A stretch of DNA of 64,000 bases from Artocarpus heterophyllus (lineage: Eukaryota > Streptophyta > Magnoliopsida > Rosales > Moraceae): contig CM046333.1 in NCBI GenBank assembly GCA_025403435.1, forward strand, positions 31,393,521 to 31,457,520, written 5' to 3'. The position numbers and the translations under genes were made by a program. Below are positions 12,001 through 21,281 of this stretch, piece after piece. The notes beneath the pieces were generated by a model, which was not told where the DNA came from, ran no database searches, and worked only from the letters and a program-made list of their open reading frames with translations. How positions within the stretch are numbered: the stretch's first letter is position 1; every line of letters starts with the position of its first letter.

Positions 12001-13243
12001 CCAAATAAATGACATTCTTTTAGCCATTACATTCAATTTTCTGTACTTATATTTGTTCTTTCCCCCCTCATTACAAGCAGAGGAAACTCCAGTTGCTACT
12101 GTTCCAAATGGTGATATTGTTTTTCAAAGACAAGCAGAAGATGCGAAATCATCAGAAAGGCTGTACAAGACAAGCAAATGTTCTAGTTTACCAAAAATTT
12201 CGGGTTCCATGGATTCTAACCAGCAAGTTGGCAATCTGTTTCAAGGGAAATTTGTTGATGTTTCCTCTTTTGCTTCATGGTTCAGTGAATTTTTAACAAG
12301 ACTCCATTCGCCTTTGAAAAGTCAAGGCAATCTTTCCCTGGTCGTGGTTATCATTTTTATTGTGATTCTCTTAATGCAGGTATGATTTGTCAATTTAATC
12401 CTTAATTGTTATGTCTCTGTTTATATTGAGATAAACTGAGTCAACTAAATCTATAAAAGTTCGTAAAAACTGCTATTATACCGATATATGTCTGCTTGGA
12501 GAAGGTGGAATCTTCAATTCACAAGCCCAAACCAAAAAGTAGCCTAGAGGGTTCTATACCCTAATATCCTGATCGAGCCTTGTGTTTGAGCCATTTCTAT
12601 GCGCAGAACTGTTTCTGGAGTTTTCATGTTTTGCATAACAGATTGTGGCAACAACCTAGAAGCCCTGGTATTCTGTGGTTCTTGTCTTGTCTTTTTTCTT
12701 TTTTCTTAACGTAAAAATCTCTTATCCTTTATCACCTGCATGTTCACTTGAAATATTAATCGATTTAATGAGAATTACTAACCTAAATCAAATTGGAAAG
12801 TAGTTCAGTTTCCTTTCGTCATTATCAATAGATTGTTCCTTTCATGTCCCAATGGGCTCCTTTCTTTTTATTCATTGTTAATTATAGTATTAAACTCGTC
12901 TGAAAATTGTGCCTTTCAACTGTGATGTGTACTTGTTGCTTTGTGGAGCTCAATTGTACATTAAACTATAAGCTAAATACTCCATTTGTTGCAGTTGAGT
13001 ATACTTGCGCTTCTAGCGAGACCCCAACACGTCCATGTACACTCTCCAGCAGACTACATGATGAGCGTTGGCCGCGGAGTTGGTGGAAGATCGTCTGAGG
13101 CAATGGTTTGGTTGGAGAAGCGAGTTCACCACCTTAAAGATGAGATGTACATGGTTGAAGCCCGTCTTGAGAGGCTGCGGCATGAACATGCCCTTTTGAA
13201 AGCACAACTTGAAGATTTAGAGCGTTCTATCAAGCGTGGATAA
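82..13243 (+). CDS. VASt-domain membrane protein (GRAM/VASt family, BAGP1/VAD1-like), 3' part
   Basis: Nine GT-AG exons are visible: 82-169, 307-393, 494-548, 10010-10076, 10884-10983, 11701-11762, 11873-11909, 12081-12379 and 12995-13243. Phases agree at every junction, and the lengths sum to 1044 nt (347 residues plus TAA). The 5' exons lie outside the window. Residues 1 to about 160 resemble a VASt domain, with motifs KVEDFFNYFFSDGAV, FQHPIKLYFG, HLVIETSQEVSDVPYADYF and LRVYVNVAFSKRTVWKGKI. About residues 249-273 form one hydrophobic membrane segment (VVVIIFIVILLMQLSILALL). The C-terminus is a charged coiled coil (WLEKRVHHLKDEMYMVEARL). Plant GRAM/VASt proteins bind lipid and act at endomembranes in cell-death and defence control. 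The family call comes from remembered motif similarity; BAGP1 versus VAD1 cannot be decided here. Intron 3 is 9.46 kb because of transposon insertions. Confidence 0.8.
617..859 (-). repeat. Copia-1 3' LTR
   Basis: The end reads CTGTCCAACA on the plus strand (TGTTGGACAG on the element strand). It abuts the polypurine tract at 860-870. It aligns with 3083-3321 apart from scattered substitutions and a few small indels, such as CTTCTTTATT here against CTTTATT there. Confidence 0.88.
867..1475 (-). pseudogene. Copia-1 RNase H domain, pol C-terminus
   Basis: The 202-codon frame starts at HMEAVNQILRYLKGNPGKGL and carries the copia RNase H blocks GYSNADWAG, STSGYC, SSAEAEYRAIAQGTCELIW and LLSDSKSA. 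It ends near the typical copia tail (ADVLTKAL, then LGMINIYS) just before the polypurine tract. The usual catalytic Asp of Y(T/S)DADWAG reads Asn-Ala-Asp here (SNADWAG). It is separated from the RT frame by a frameshift around 1480-1560, so it cannot be expressed as one polyprotein. Confidence 0.85.
1560..2289 (-). pseudogene. Copia-1 reverse transcriptase, broken
   Basis: The frame at 2289-1735 reads the copia RT core: SKWIFTVKYRPDGTVEQYKA, YQLDVKNAFLNG, LYGLKQSPRAW and the active-site YVDDM. The adjoining frame 1796-1560 continues with DLGTLKCFLGIEFARS and KYTLDLLKETG. The junction at 1735-1796 is a frameshift. The catalytic YVDD is intact. The upstream integrase is absent. Confidence 0.88.
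2440..3003 (-). pseudogene. Copia-1 gag N-terminal fragment
   Basis: The ATG at 3003 opens MANPILSTAESTATP, followed by KLNGSNFREWYQSILLVIKG, the usual N-terminal block of plant copia gag. After an in-frame stop near 2725 the gag homology resumes at 2712-2440 (YLFYQTTKEIWDAVREMHSD, SITEYFNKLSELWQEID). The zinc knuckle and protease that should follow are deleted. Confidence 0.82.
3051..3063 (-). other. Copia-1 primer-binding site
   Basis: The element strand reads TGGCATCAGAGC. This differs by one base from the initiator-Met tRNA site TGGTATCAGAGC used by most plant copia elements. It lies about 20 nt inside the 5' LTR boundary. Confidence 0.7.
3083..3321 (-). repeat. Copia-1 5' LTR
   Basis: This is the partner of 617-859. 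It begins TGTTGGACAGTT on the minus strand at 3321 and runs toward the primer site. The flanking base run after 3321 is AGTAT. Confidence 0.88.
3322..4029. other. Host intron 3 sequence, no gene seen
   Basis: AT-rich, non-repetitive intronic sequence between Copia-1 and the LINE remnant. No coding similarity, RNA gene or repeat was recognised apart from short T runs. Confidence 0.6.
4030..5303 (+). pseudogene. LINE (non-LTR retrotransposon) C-terminal remnant
   Basis: Fragments match the end of plant LINE polyproteins in order: LLCKWLWRFSLEADS (near 4040), VEWKVGPGDRIGLWEDVWCG (from 4217), then PSPNGIYLVRSFCSRL and FSNAIWKSKVPKKVKS (to 5215). The zinc-binding RVT tail SPGWCNLCKCKC follows near 5255-5300 in a shifted frame. 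Several stops and frameshifts interrupt it, and 4480-4850 is not recognisable. The homology stops where Copia-2 gag begins. It is sense to the host gene, inside intron 3. Confidence 0.75.
5304..6107 (+). pseudogene. Copia-2 gag C-terminus and protease
   Basis: The frame contains the CCHC knuckle CEHCKRPSHTKETC, a low-complexity linker, and the aspartic protease site WIVDSGALDHMTG (DSG catalytic triad). It ends in copia-type LHVPNLDCNLISINKLTRDL. Gag upstream of the knuckle is missing. The frame breaks at about 6107, ahead of the pre-integrase region. Confidence 0.85.
5983..6924 (+). pseudogene. Copia-2 integrase
   Basis: The pre-integrase HHCC zinc finger is visible (HFRLGHPNF, then CEICQLAKHPRH). 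The catalytic core follows with IHSDIWGPSKI, LKTDNAKEYF and the Glu in QNRVVERKNRHLLEVARS, the D,D-35-E triad. The frame stops at 6924 inside GYSSKPKGV. The next 35 bases (ending near the TTRRVYNS-like block) are shifted. The first residues of the frame, before about 6075, are out of the gag-protease frame. Confidence 0.87.
6962..7604 (+). pseudogene. Copia-2 integrase-RT linker
   Basis: MDVTFFEHQSYFP is the standard copia block after the integrase core. It is followed by a Ser/Pro/Gln-rich linker with stop codons (for example near 7168). At 7500-7600 comes the block FVSTLDNIQVPNSIHEALKI, then PAWKQAVEEEIAAL, the usual entry into copia RT. The region is non-catalytic. Confidence 0.75.
7605..9091 (+). 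pseudogene. Copia-2 reverse transcriptase-RNase H
   Basis: An open frame of 464 codons to 8999 carries CKWIFAVKYKADGSIERFKA, YQLDVKNAFLNG, the active-site YVDDI, and RNase H blocks EIYTDASWA, SSAESEYRAL and MFCDSQAA. A TAG at 8997-8999 interrupts the tail, but the same frame continues VVDILTKALLRTSFEEF to a stop just before the polypurine tract. The active-site residues look intact, so this is the best preserved copia pol in the window. Confidence 0.9.
9091..9099 (+). other. Copia-2 polypurine tract
   Basis: GAGGGGGAG immediately precedes the LTR start TGTAGAAAAG. It is the plus-strand priming site of plant copia elements. Confidence 0.75.
9100..9431 (+). repeat. Copia-2 3' LTR
   Basis: The LTR starts TGTAGAAAAGAGCCG after the polypurine tract and ends about TTTCTTTTCA before an AT microsatellite. 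It has no partner copy in the window, so the right border is inferred from the CA end only. Confidence 0.7.
9432..9458. repeat. (AT)n microsatellite
   Basis: About 13 perfect AT units directly adjoin the Copia-2 LTR end. This could be part of the original AT-rich target site. Confidence 0.9.
9526..9681. repeat. 78-bp tandem duplication in host intron
   Basis: Two adjacent copies start GGCCACCTCTGAAGGAG at 9526 and 9604 and end with a T-rich run and TTTCATGAAATA. They differ by a few substitutions and by the length of the T/AT run. Confidence 0.88.
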
Positions 13244-13331
13244 CATCCAGTTATCTGTATCATTCTTGTGTTGATAACCACATATCTTGTTTTTTCCTTG
13301 TTCTTCTTGTGATGTCTTCAAGGCTGAAAAT

Positions 13332-13337
13332 AATAAA
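13332..13337 (+). promoter_or_regulatory. Host gene poly(A) signal
   Basis: AATAAA lies about 90 nt after the stop codon of the VASt gene and about 40 nt before a run of 24 A (13376-13399). Confidence 0.55.
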
Positions 13338-13399
13338 AGTGAAGGCCACGGAACATAACCATGACATTCGTTGTCAAAAAAAAAAAAAAAAAAAAAAAA

Positions 13400-13964
13400 C
13401 TTGGAATTTATTTTTTATTTTTTATTTTTTAAACACTCACCGCATAACAAAATGTAGGTGATTGTCTTGTAAAATTGTAGAGCATGAATTGTTATGACTA
13501 GTGGCGTTCAAAAAATCTATCAAACCGCTTAATCCGAGTCAAACCAAGCCAAATTGTTGATTTTTTTTTTGGATTTTTGAACGGTTTAGGTATTTTCACA
13601 CAAATAATTTTGGGCGATTTGGCTAATAGTTTAAACTTTAAAACTGTCCAAATTGTTTACTTAAACCTTCAACTCAAACTGTCCGTTAAATAGCTAAGTA
13701 TAATTTTTCTTTTTAAATTATTTTTTAAGGATAATTTTTATTTTCTTATATATAGGTTATTTTTCATTGGTTTTTAAAGAGGTTCGTATATAAGATGAAT
13801 CTTTTTGCACTCTATATTTATTATACATATAAGAGGTTTATTGACATAAGTGAAAAGCTTTAATTCAAGTTTAAATATAATTGTGTTATTTTATGATATT
13901 ATTTTTTGACTTGTTTAATTGGGTTGTTAGTTATATAGCAGTACTTTTAATTGTAATTGTTTCG
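13400..13964. other. Intergenic AT-rich sequence, no gene seen
   Basis: No open frame or RNA gene is supported. A partly repetitive stretch (about 13510-13690) holds variants of CAAACCGCTTAATC and CAAATTGTTTACTTAAACC. It may be an old transposon relic, but no termini could be placed. Confidence 0.4.
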
Positions 13965-14690
13965 AGGGTGTTGGATAGGATTAACGATGTGTCGGAGGAA
14001 AGAATTTTGGAAGTCGGGTAGGCAAATCTTGGATTTGGTTCTAATCGTTAATGAGGTAGTGGAGGATTACAAATCGGCTAGCAAGTAATAGTATTCAAGA
14101 TTGATTTTGAAAGCGAGGATGGTCGAGTGGAAGGAAATTCTTGGATTTTGTGCTTGATAAGAGACGATTCAGAGCTAAATGAATTTCTTATTCGGTAATG
14201 GTCAATCAGACCGTGTAGAAAGTTTGCCAGTTTTTGGGGATGAGATCCCTTATCCCTCACATCTCCATTATTGCAACGGACTTTCTTAGCCGGCCTTGTT
14301 CAAGCCTTTATGGGTGGGCAGATTAGAGGTCAAGATTCGCAACAGCTTCTGGATGACACATTTATTAGGTTTTTGGAAGAGGAAATTTTACAAACCTGAT
14401 GCTAATTTTGGATCTTTTCTGCCTTGTCTTGGGTCTGAAAGTGAATTTGGAAAAAAGTGGGTCTTAGGGATCAACATCAAGGATGAGAGACTTCTACGAC
14501 TGGTAGAGTCAGTGGGGCGTTCAGTAGGAGAACGGCCCACTAAATATTTGGGTTTGCCCGGCATTCCCCTATACTTTTCTTTTTGGGAGCTTGTCATTTC
14601 CAAGGTAGCCAAGAGAATGGGCGGTTGGAGGAAAGCATTTTTGTCTGAGGAGTTTTGGCTTACACTAACTTAGTCGGTGCTTTCTTTGTT
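13965..14690 (+). pseudogene. LINE reverse-transcriptase remnant
   Basis: Shifted frames read GRVLDRINDVSEERI-like and LVLIVNEVVEDYKS (LINE RT block before the active site). An open stretch at 14296-14673 then reads KWVLGINIKDERLLRLVESV, GERPTKYLGLPG and FWELVISKVAKRMGGWRKAF, typical of plant LINE RT after the FADD motif. The FADD active site itself is lost. It may belong to the same family as the intronic LINE piece at 4030-5303, which covers a more C-terminal part. Confidence 0.72.
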
Positions 14691-15287
14691 GTTGTCACGA
14701 ACCTAAATCCGAGTAGTGACGTGGCGGTTTAATTAAAACAAATTAATCAAGTTTAACTAAACTTGTCAATCATTTAATTAATAAATTAAGAAACATGCTT
14801 GAGGTAATTTATGAAAATATGGTAAATTTAAAACTTTTTAGAATATTAGCAGCTATTAAAACTTAGCAAGTAAATTTCATGAAATAACCTTAGAAATAAA
14901 TCAAATTATAAAAGTTGACGAAAAGCGGATTAGGCTGCATTTGACGTGAACCTTGCCAACTTGTGAACAAGACCCGATAGCAATATATGAAATTGATTTG
15001 AAGAAGCAAGAAGTTTTAAATTGGATGGTGGAAACTGCGACTCGGTGCTTATGAAGAAGCAAGAACCTACATATAGTCGTAGACGCCACAAACGGTGGTG
15101 GAAATCTGCTTAATAAGTCAGTAGAACGTAGCAAGACTCAATCTTGATCAGTTCTTGGTTGTTCTTGAAGAACTTAAGAGAATACTCTAAATCTTGAATA
15201 AAACGACTAAACTGAATTTTTATTGATAGCGAATGCCTTTAAATAGGTTGAAATCAAACAATCCTAAAGGAAGTAGAGCCCCAAAAC
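14691..15287 (-). repeat. Orphan LTR-like fragment
   Basis: This AT-rich segment abuts the Copia-D LTR. On the minus strand it has CCTATTTAAAGGC (TATA-like), then CAATAAAAATTC within 30 nt, as in the R region of an LTR. No second copy exists in the window, and there is no coding similarity. The call is a weak inference. Confidence 0.3.
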
Positions 15288-15535
15288 TGTTAGACATATA
15301 TGTTCTAAGGAGTAAAAATGTAATCTATTTTTTAAGACATTTTTATCAATAAAGAATTTATTTATTATTTATATACAAATCTTGTCCTCTTTATGTTCAT
15401 ATTTGTTGAATGTATGTTAAGCATACAATTGTCTGAGACTGTCGATCTAAACCTGTAAGAATTTGGCATATGATAAACAGATTATGCGGAAGACACGATT
15501 TTTAAGGTGACGGTCATAAGATCCGCAATCGAAGG
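15288..15535 (+). repeat. Copia-D 5' LTR, first part
   Basis: The sequence matches the reverse complement of the Copia-3 LTR ends (about 23000-23250 and 49010-49255), starting TGTTAGACAT. It stops at GCAATCGAAGG, where Gypsy-A is inserted. The GAAGG at 15531-15535 is duplicated at 50317-50321. Confidence 0.9.
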
Positions 15536-16375
15536 TGATGAGGACATCTTTAGCACAAGCAAGAGCACGTGGGATGAGACATATTCAGATCCAATTCAAG
15601 TTCCCATTGGTCCGGTTACGAGAACTCGTGTGAAGAAGTTCAAAGATACGCTTATTGGGCTGATTCAAGCAACTTGGGCTCAAGCTATTGCACGGAGGCC
15701 CATTGAGAGAATTGCATGTGACTTCCAGACCAACAAATGCATGATTCAAGTTCTAGAAGGGATCGAGTAATCATGTTTGCAGAATCAACAAGTGATTACC
15801 ACCATATGGCTGCAAATAATCAAGTTACTTTCCAATTCGGTTACTTTCTCATTTTGAGGCGACAAGTGGCGAGAAGAATCAGCTATTTATCATTTTATTG
15901 TCTAGTTTCCTTTTTCTTTTTTAGAAAACATGCGTTTCTTTTATTTCCTATTATTGTAAGGCTTTGAAGCCATTAAGGGAACTTACCTTATTTGCTTTAG
16001 ATTAGACCTTTTTTTTTGGTAATTAATTTGCCCGAAATTCCATGGGCAATTAGGAGCTGAAAATTCATAAAGGGGAAACCCATATATATTGTAACGAATT
16101 TCAATCAATGGGCATAAGTTTTTACATACAATTTGAGGTTTTAATTCTCAACTGTTCCTAAACGAACTATTCGAACTTATCGAAAAATTCTGTGGCGTTC
16201 ATAGACTTATCAATCAGTCCGTCCATAGCTGATTGTGGCGTCCTCACATACCAAGGTTCTTGCTTCGATATAAGCAATGGGTCGCGGTGACTTCCATCCA
16301 AATCTGGGTAGAAACGGTCTTGGTGCCTTTTTATTGATAACGGGTTTCGTCAGTATATTGGCGAGGTTCGTATCA
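15536..16375 (+). repeat. Gypsy-A 5' LTR
   Basis: This 840-bp LTR spans TGATGAGGAC to GTTCGTATCA. Its first 230 nt match the pol C-terminus ([25 protein letters not shown]). It has a single copy of the 51-bp unit that is doubled in the Gypsy-B LTRs and the Gypsy-C 5' LTR. The U3 end CCATCCAAATCTGGG differs from the B/C subfamily. Confidence 0.93.
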
Positions 16376-16377
16376 TT

Positions 16378-16390
16378 TGGTTATCAGAGC
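16378..16390 (+). other. Gypsy-A primer-binding site
   Basis: TGGTTATCAGAGC two bases after the LTR is an initiator-Met tRNA site with one inserted base. Confidence 0.75.
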
Positions 16391-16901
16391 GAGGTTCTAA
16401 TCAGGTTTTGCTTATCCATTCCCTTAGTTTATGTTTGTTTCAGTTATTCGTGAGTTTTGATTTCCATTATCAAAGTCGGGTAAAAAGAAAAGAGTCTGGG
16501 AACCTTCCTTAAATTTAATTTTTTTTTTTAAATTCTTGTTATTCATGGTTCAAGGAACCCAAAATTGAATTCCCTGCAAAGACCAAAAATTTTTGCTCAA
16601 ATTTTCGTTCCTTTTGGGTGTGATTTCCGAAAGCCTAAATTATCTATGCCTGTTATATTCTTGTTTCTAATCTGAGCCTCCTTGGTAATTTTGATATTGA
16701 TTTGACTAGTTTTATAGGAACTGAGTGAGAATTAACGAGTGGAAAAAGGCATAGAGGCGAGAGCATTAGAGTGGACAAAAGCCGAAAGTATTGAGTGCAA
16801 ACACGAGTGAAATTGAGTGAACCATTTCACGAGTGAAACACGTAAGGGAGTGTGGTAAGGTCCTTTGCATTGTTTCTTACTTTGTTTTTGCAGAAAAAAA
16901 A

Positions 16902-17980
16902 ATGTCAAACAATAGCAAGAACACTATTGAGGGTACCTCTGGTGCAGCAGATCCAAAACTCCTTATGGAAGTGATGATAGGGGAGATGAGGCAATTGTTG
17001 AGGGGAGAGTTAGGACAGCTTCATGAGAGGATAGACCAGATAGAAAATGCATGTGTGGAACAGCCACAACATGTTCCTCATGCACGTAGGCAGGAAAGGG
17101 TTCCGGTTAGAGGAGAGGTTGATGACTACTACAGGATTGATGGGGAAGAGTTTGATGAAGGAGAAGATTCAGCTGGTAGTCATCGGAGATTTGGACGGGA
17201 TAGAGGAGTTAGGAACTGGGAAAATGATGGTTTGAGAGGCATAAAAATGAAGATACCATCATTTCAAGGCAAATCCAATCCAAAAGCGTACCTAGAATGG
17301 GAAAAGAAAATGGAGTTTGTCTTTGACTGCCACAACTATTCAGAGGCAAAGAAGGTAAAACTGGCTATAATTGAATTTTCTGATTATGCTATTACCTGGT
17401 GGGATCAGCTTGTTATAAATAGGAGATGAAATAGAGAGTGACCTATTGAGTCATGGGAAGAGATGAAGACTGTGATGAGGAAGCGATTTGTACCAACTTA
17501 CTACTACCGGGAGTTGTACAACCAACTACAAAATCTTAAGCAGGGCAACCGGAGTGTGGAGGAGTACTATAAGGAGATGGAGGTTATGATGATTTGGGAA
17601 AATATAGAGGAGGATCGGGAGGCTACAATGGCAAGGTTTTTTGGCGGGCTTGAACCGAGATATTCACAATGCCGTTGAGTTACAACATTATGTGGAGTTG
17701 GAGGACATGGTGCACATGGCTATCAAAATTGAGAATCAACTTATGAGGAGGGGCAGTAACACACGTCCCAGCCAAAACCCGAGTACATCGGCTTGGAAAA
17801 TGAACCAATGGAAGAAGGATGAGAAGCAACCCAACACCAAGCCAAAGACCGAGCAAAAACAAGAGGTGGCCAGCCATCCATGGGAATCAAGGTATATCTG
17901 ATTCTTCCACTACTTGGAATCGTGATATTAAATGTTTTAAATGTAAAGGCAGGAGTCACATAGCAAGCCAATGTCCGAAC
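16902..17980 (+). pseudogene. Gypsy-A gag
   Basis: The start MSNNSKNTIEGTSGAADPKL is shared by all gypsy copies here. The capsid region includes MKIPSFQGKSNPKAYLEWEK and [33 protein letters not shown] (near 17935-17975) is the CCHC nucleocapsid knuckle. Breaks are a CGA-to-TGA stop at 17427, an extra T near 17640 that shifts GLNRDIHNAVELQ, and a duplicated CCAT near 17878. A 24-residue upstream extension in frame is not conserved in the other copies, so the ATG at 16902 is preferred. Confidence 0.88.
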
Positions 17981-20900
17981 AAACGAGCTATGGTGATGTG
18001 GGACAATGGGGAGATTGAAACCGATGAGGATTCAGACAATGATTCTATGCCTTCATTAGAGGATGCCGACGATGAGGAGTGCGCTCTCCAAGGAGAATTG
18101 TTGGTTACAAGGAGAGCTTTAAGTGTGCAAGCCAAAGAAGAAGATGAAGAGGTGCAACCGGAAAACATCTTCCACACTAGGTGCCACGTCCAAAACAAGG
18201 TATGTAGTGTGATTATTGATGGTGGGAGTTGTACTTAATGTTGCTAGCACAACCATGGTAGAGAAGTTAGGGCTGCCAACAAGTAAGCATCCTCGACCAT
18301 ATAAACTGCAATGGTTAAATGATAGTGGTGAGGTAAAGGTGCATAAGCAAGTGTTAGTTTCTTTTCGCATTGGGAGATATGAAGATGAAGTTTTGTGCGA
18401 TGTGGTTCCAATGCAAGCTGGGCACTTGTTATTAGGCAGACCATGGCAATTTGATCGGCGAGTTAAACATGATGGTTTCACCAACAAGTACTCCTTTGTT
18501 CACAATCAAAAAACGATCACTCTTGTTTCGTTAACACCAAAACAGGTCTATGAAGACCAAGTGAGTTTACAGAGAGAAAGTGATAAAAAAAATGAAGAGT
18601 GGAGAAAAATCAAGAGTGGGAGTGCAGAGAGAGAGTTCGGCCAGTGAGAGAAAAAAAGAAGAGATGGCCGAGAAAAAAGAGAGCAAAGAGAGCAAGGGAG
18701 AGAAAATTGAGAGGGCTGAAAAGAATTCACAATCAGCCAATGCGAGAAAAGCAGAGAGAAAAACAAACTTCTATGCGAGAGGCGGTGAAATTAAAAGCGC
18801 CTTGTTTTCAAATCAGCCAATGATTGTACTTTTGTACAAAGAGGCACTTTTAAACACTAACGAACTTGACCCTGCATTGCCTAGTTCTGTTGTTTCTCTG
18901 TTGCAGGAATTCGATGATGTATTTTCGGATGAGGTGCCTGATGGTTTGCCGCCAATTCGGGGAATAGAACATCAGATTGATTTTATACCTGGCTCTTCCA
19001 TTCCAAACCGACCAGCTTATAGAAGCAACCCTGAGGAGACAAAAGAGCTTCAAAGGCAGGTTAGTGAGTTGATGAACAAGGGGTACGTGAGAGAAAGTAT
19101 GAGCCCGTGCGCTGTTCCAGTCTTACTCGTGCCTAAAAGGGGTGGGACATGGAGGATGTGTGTAGATTGCAGAACCATTAACAATATCACGGTAAAGTAT
19201 TGCCATCCTATTCCTCGTTTAGATGATATGTTGGATGAACTGCATGGTGCTTCTGTGTTTTCAAAAATTGATTTGAAAAGTGGATACCATCAAATACGCA
19301 TGAAAGAGGATGATGAATGGAAAACTACCTTTAAGACAAAATATGGACTGTATGAGTGGTTAGTAATGCCATTTGGTTTAACTAATGCTCCAAGTACATT
19401 TATATGTTTAATGAATCATGTATTACGTGCATTTATTGGTAGGTTTGTTGTTGTGCATTTTGATGATATACTCATTTATAGCGCAGACATGGACCAACAT
19501 GTAGCGCATTTAAAATCTGTTTTGGATGTGCTTAGAAAGGAGAAGTTGTATGCTCACCTCAAGAAGTGTACCTTTTGCACAGATAAGCTTGTGTTTCTTG
19601 GTTTTGTTGTTAGTGCTCAAGGTATACAGGTCGATGAAGAAAAGGTGCGAGCCATCCAAGAGTGGCTGAGTCCAACTAGTGTGGGAAACATATGGAGTTT
19701 TCATGGACTTGCTAGTTTCTACCAACGGTTTGTGAAAGATTTCAGTACTATAGCTGCACCACTGACTGAAGTGATCAAGAAGAACGCTGGGTTCAGATGG
19801 GGAGAAGAGCAAGAAAAGGCATTTCAGTTAACCAAGGAGAAGTTGACTAATGCTCCATTGTTATCTTTACCTAATTTTTCCAAAACTTATGCTTCAGGTG
19901 TTGGAATTGGCACTGTTTTAATGCAGGAAGGGAGACTAGTAGCTTATTTCAGTGAGACGTTGAATGGGGCAACCCTTAATTACCCAACTTATGATAAAGA
20001 GATTTATGCATTGGTTCGGGCATTAGAGACGTGGCAGCACTACCTATGGCCTAAGGAGTTCGTGATTCACACCGATCATAAGTCCCTGAAACACTTGAAG
20101 GGCCAACACAAGCTGAACAAGAGGCATGCTCGTTGGGTGGAATTCATAGAGACGTTTCCGTATGTCATTCGCTACAAGCAAGGTAAGGAAAACGTCGTTG
20201 CCGATGCACTTTCTCGCAGGTATGTCTTAATCTCAACTCTTAATGCTAAACTACTGGGTTTTGAACATATTAAAGAGTTATATGCGGTGACTGTGACTTT
20301 AGTACTGAGTATCAAGCTTGTGAGAGATTTGCTAGTGGTAAGTACTTTAGGCATGAGGGATACTTGTTTCGGGAGAATAAATTGTGTGTGCCTAATTGTT
20401 CATTAAGAGATTTGCTAGTGAGAGAATCCCATGGGGGAGGATTGATGGGACATTTTGGAGTAATGAAGACTTTGGCGGTGTTGCAGGAACACTTCTATTG
20501 GCCACATATGAAACGAGATGTTGAGAGGCTTTATGGTAGATGTGTAACTTGTAGGCAAGCTAAATCAAGAGTACAGCCCCACGGTTTGTACACTACTTTA
20601 CCAATACCTAGTGAACCCTGGACTGATATTTCGATGGATTTTGTGTTAGGATTGCCTAGGTCTAAACGGAGAAGAGACTCGATATTTGTGGTCGTGGATA
20701 GGTTTTCCAAGATGGTCCATTTTATTCCATGCCACAAGACAGATGATGCTTCCAATGTTGCTGATTTTTTCTTTAGGGAAATTGTGAGACTTCATGGTAT
20801 ACCTAAGATAATTGTTTCTGATAGGGACACCAAGTTCTTAAGCTACTTTTGGAAGACTTTGTGGGCTAAGTTAGGGACTAAGCTATTGTTTTCGACTACT

Positions 20901-21281
20901 TGTCACCCTCAAACCGATGGTCAAACAGAAGTTGTGAATAGAACCTTGTCTACTTTGTTGCGGGCTGTCATTAAAAAGAACATCAAAACATGGGAGGAGT
21001 GCTTACCACATGTTGAGTTTGCTTATAATCGATTTGTTCATTCTTCTACTCAATTTTCACCGTTTGAAATTGTTTATGGTTTTAATCCTTTAACTCCTTT
21101 GGATTTAATGCCATTACCTTTGTTTGAGGATGTGAATGTAGATGAAAAAGAAAAGCTGACCTTGTTAAGCAGATACACGAGAAGGCAAGACTCAACATCG
21201 AGCGAAGGACTAAACAATATGCTGAACAAGCCAACAAAGGGTGTCACAAGCTCGCCTTTGAGCCCGGCGATTAGGTGTGGT
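17981..21281 (+). pseudogene. Gypsy-A pol (protease, RT, RNase H, integrase), interrupted
   Basis: The protease site VIIDGGSCT lies near 18205, followed by an extra T that breaks the frame at 18236. The K/E-rich linker shifts at an A run near 18590. RT (about 19000-19600) keeps [13 protein letters not shown] and has HFDDILIY, with Tyr changed to His before the DD. RNase H lacks the block FEIECD, a 15-bp in-frame deletion near 19888 that removes the first catalytic Asp. A frameshift follows at about 20285. Integrase (20400-21160) retains [15 protein letters not shown] and [13 protein letters not shown]. The frame shifts again near 21150 and is cut at 21281 by Copia-3. Confidence 0.9.

Noticed and set aside
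16858..16895. Short intron (GTAAGG ... TTTTTGCAG) before Gypsy-A gag, missing in B and C
   Set aside because: At about 45 nt it is too short for a plant intron, and B and C do not lack it cleanly at the splice borders. A simple indel is more likely.
16833..16901. Upstream gag start in Gypsy-A (MKHVRECG)
   Set aside because: The bases before MSNNSK differ between copies, and the A/E copies carry an extra pyrimidine-rich segment there, whereas MSNNSK is shared by all.
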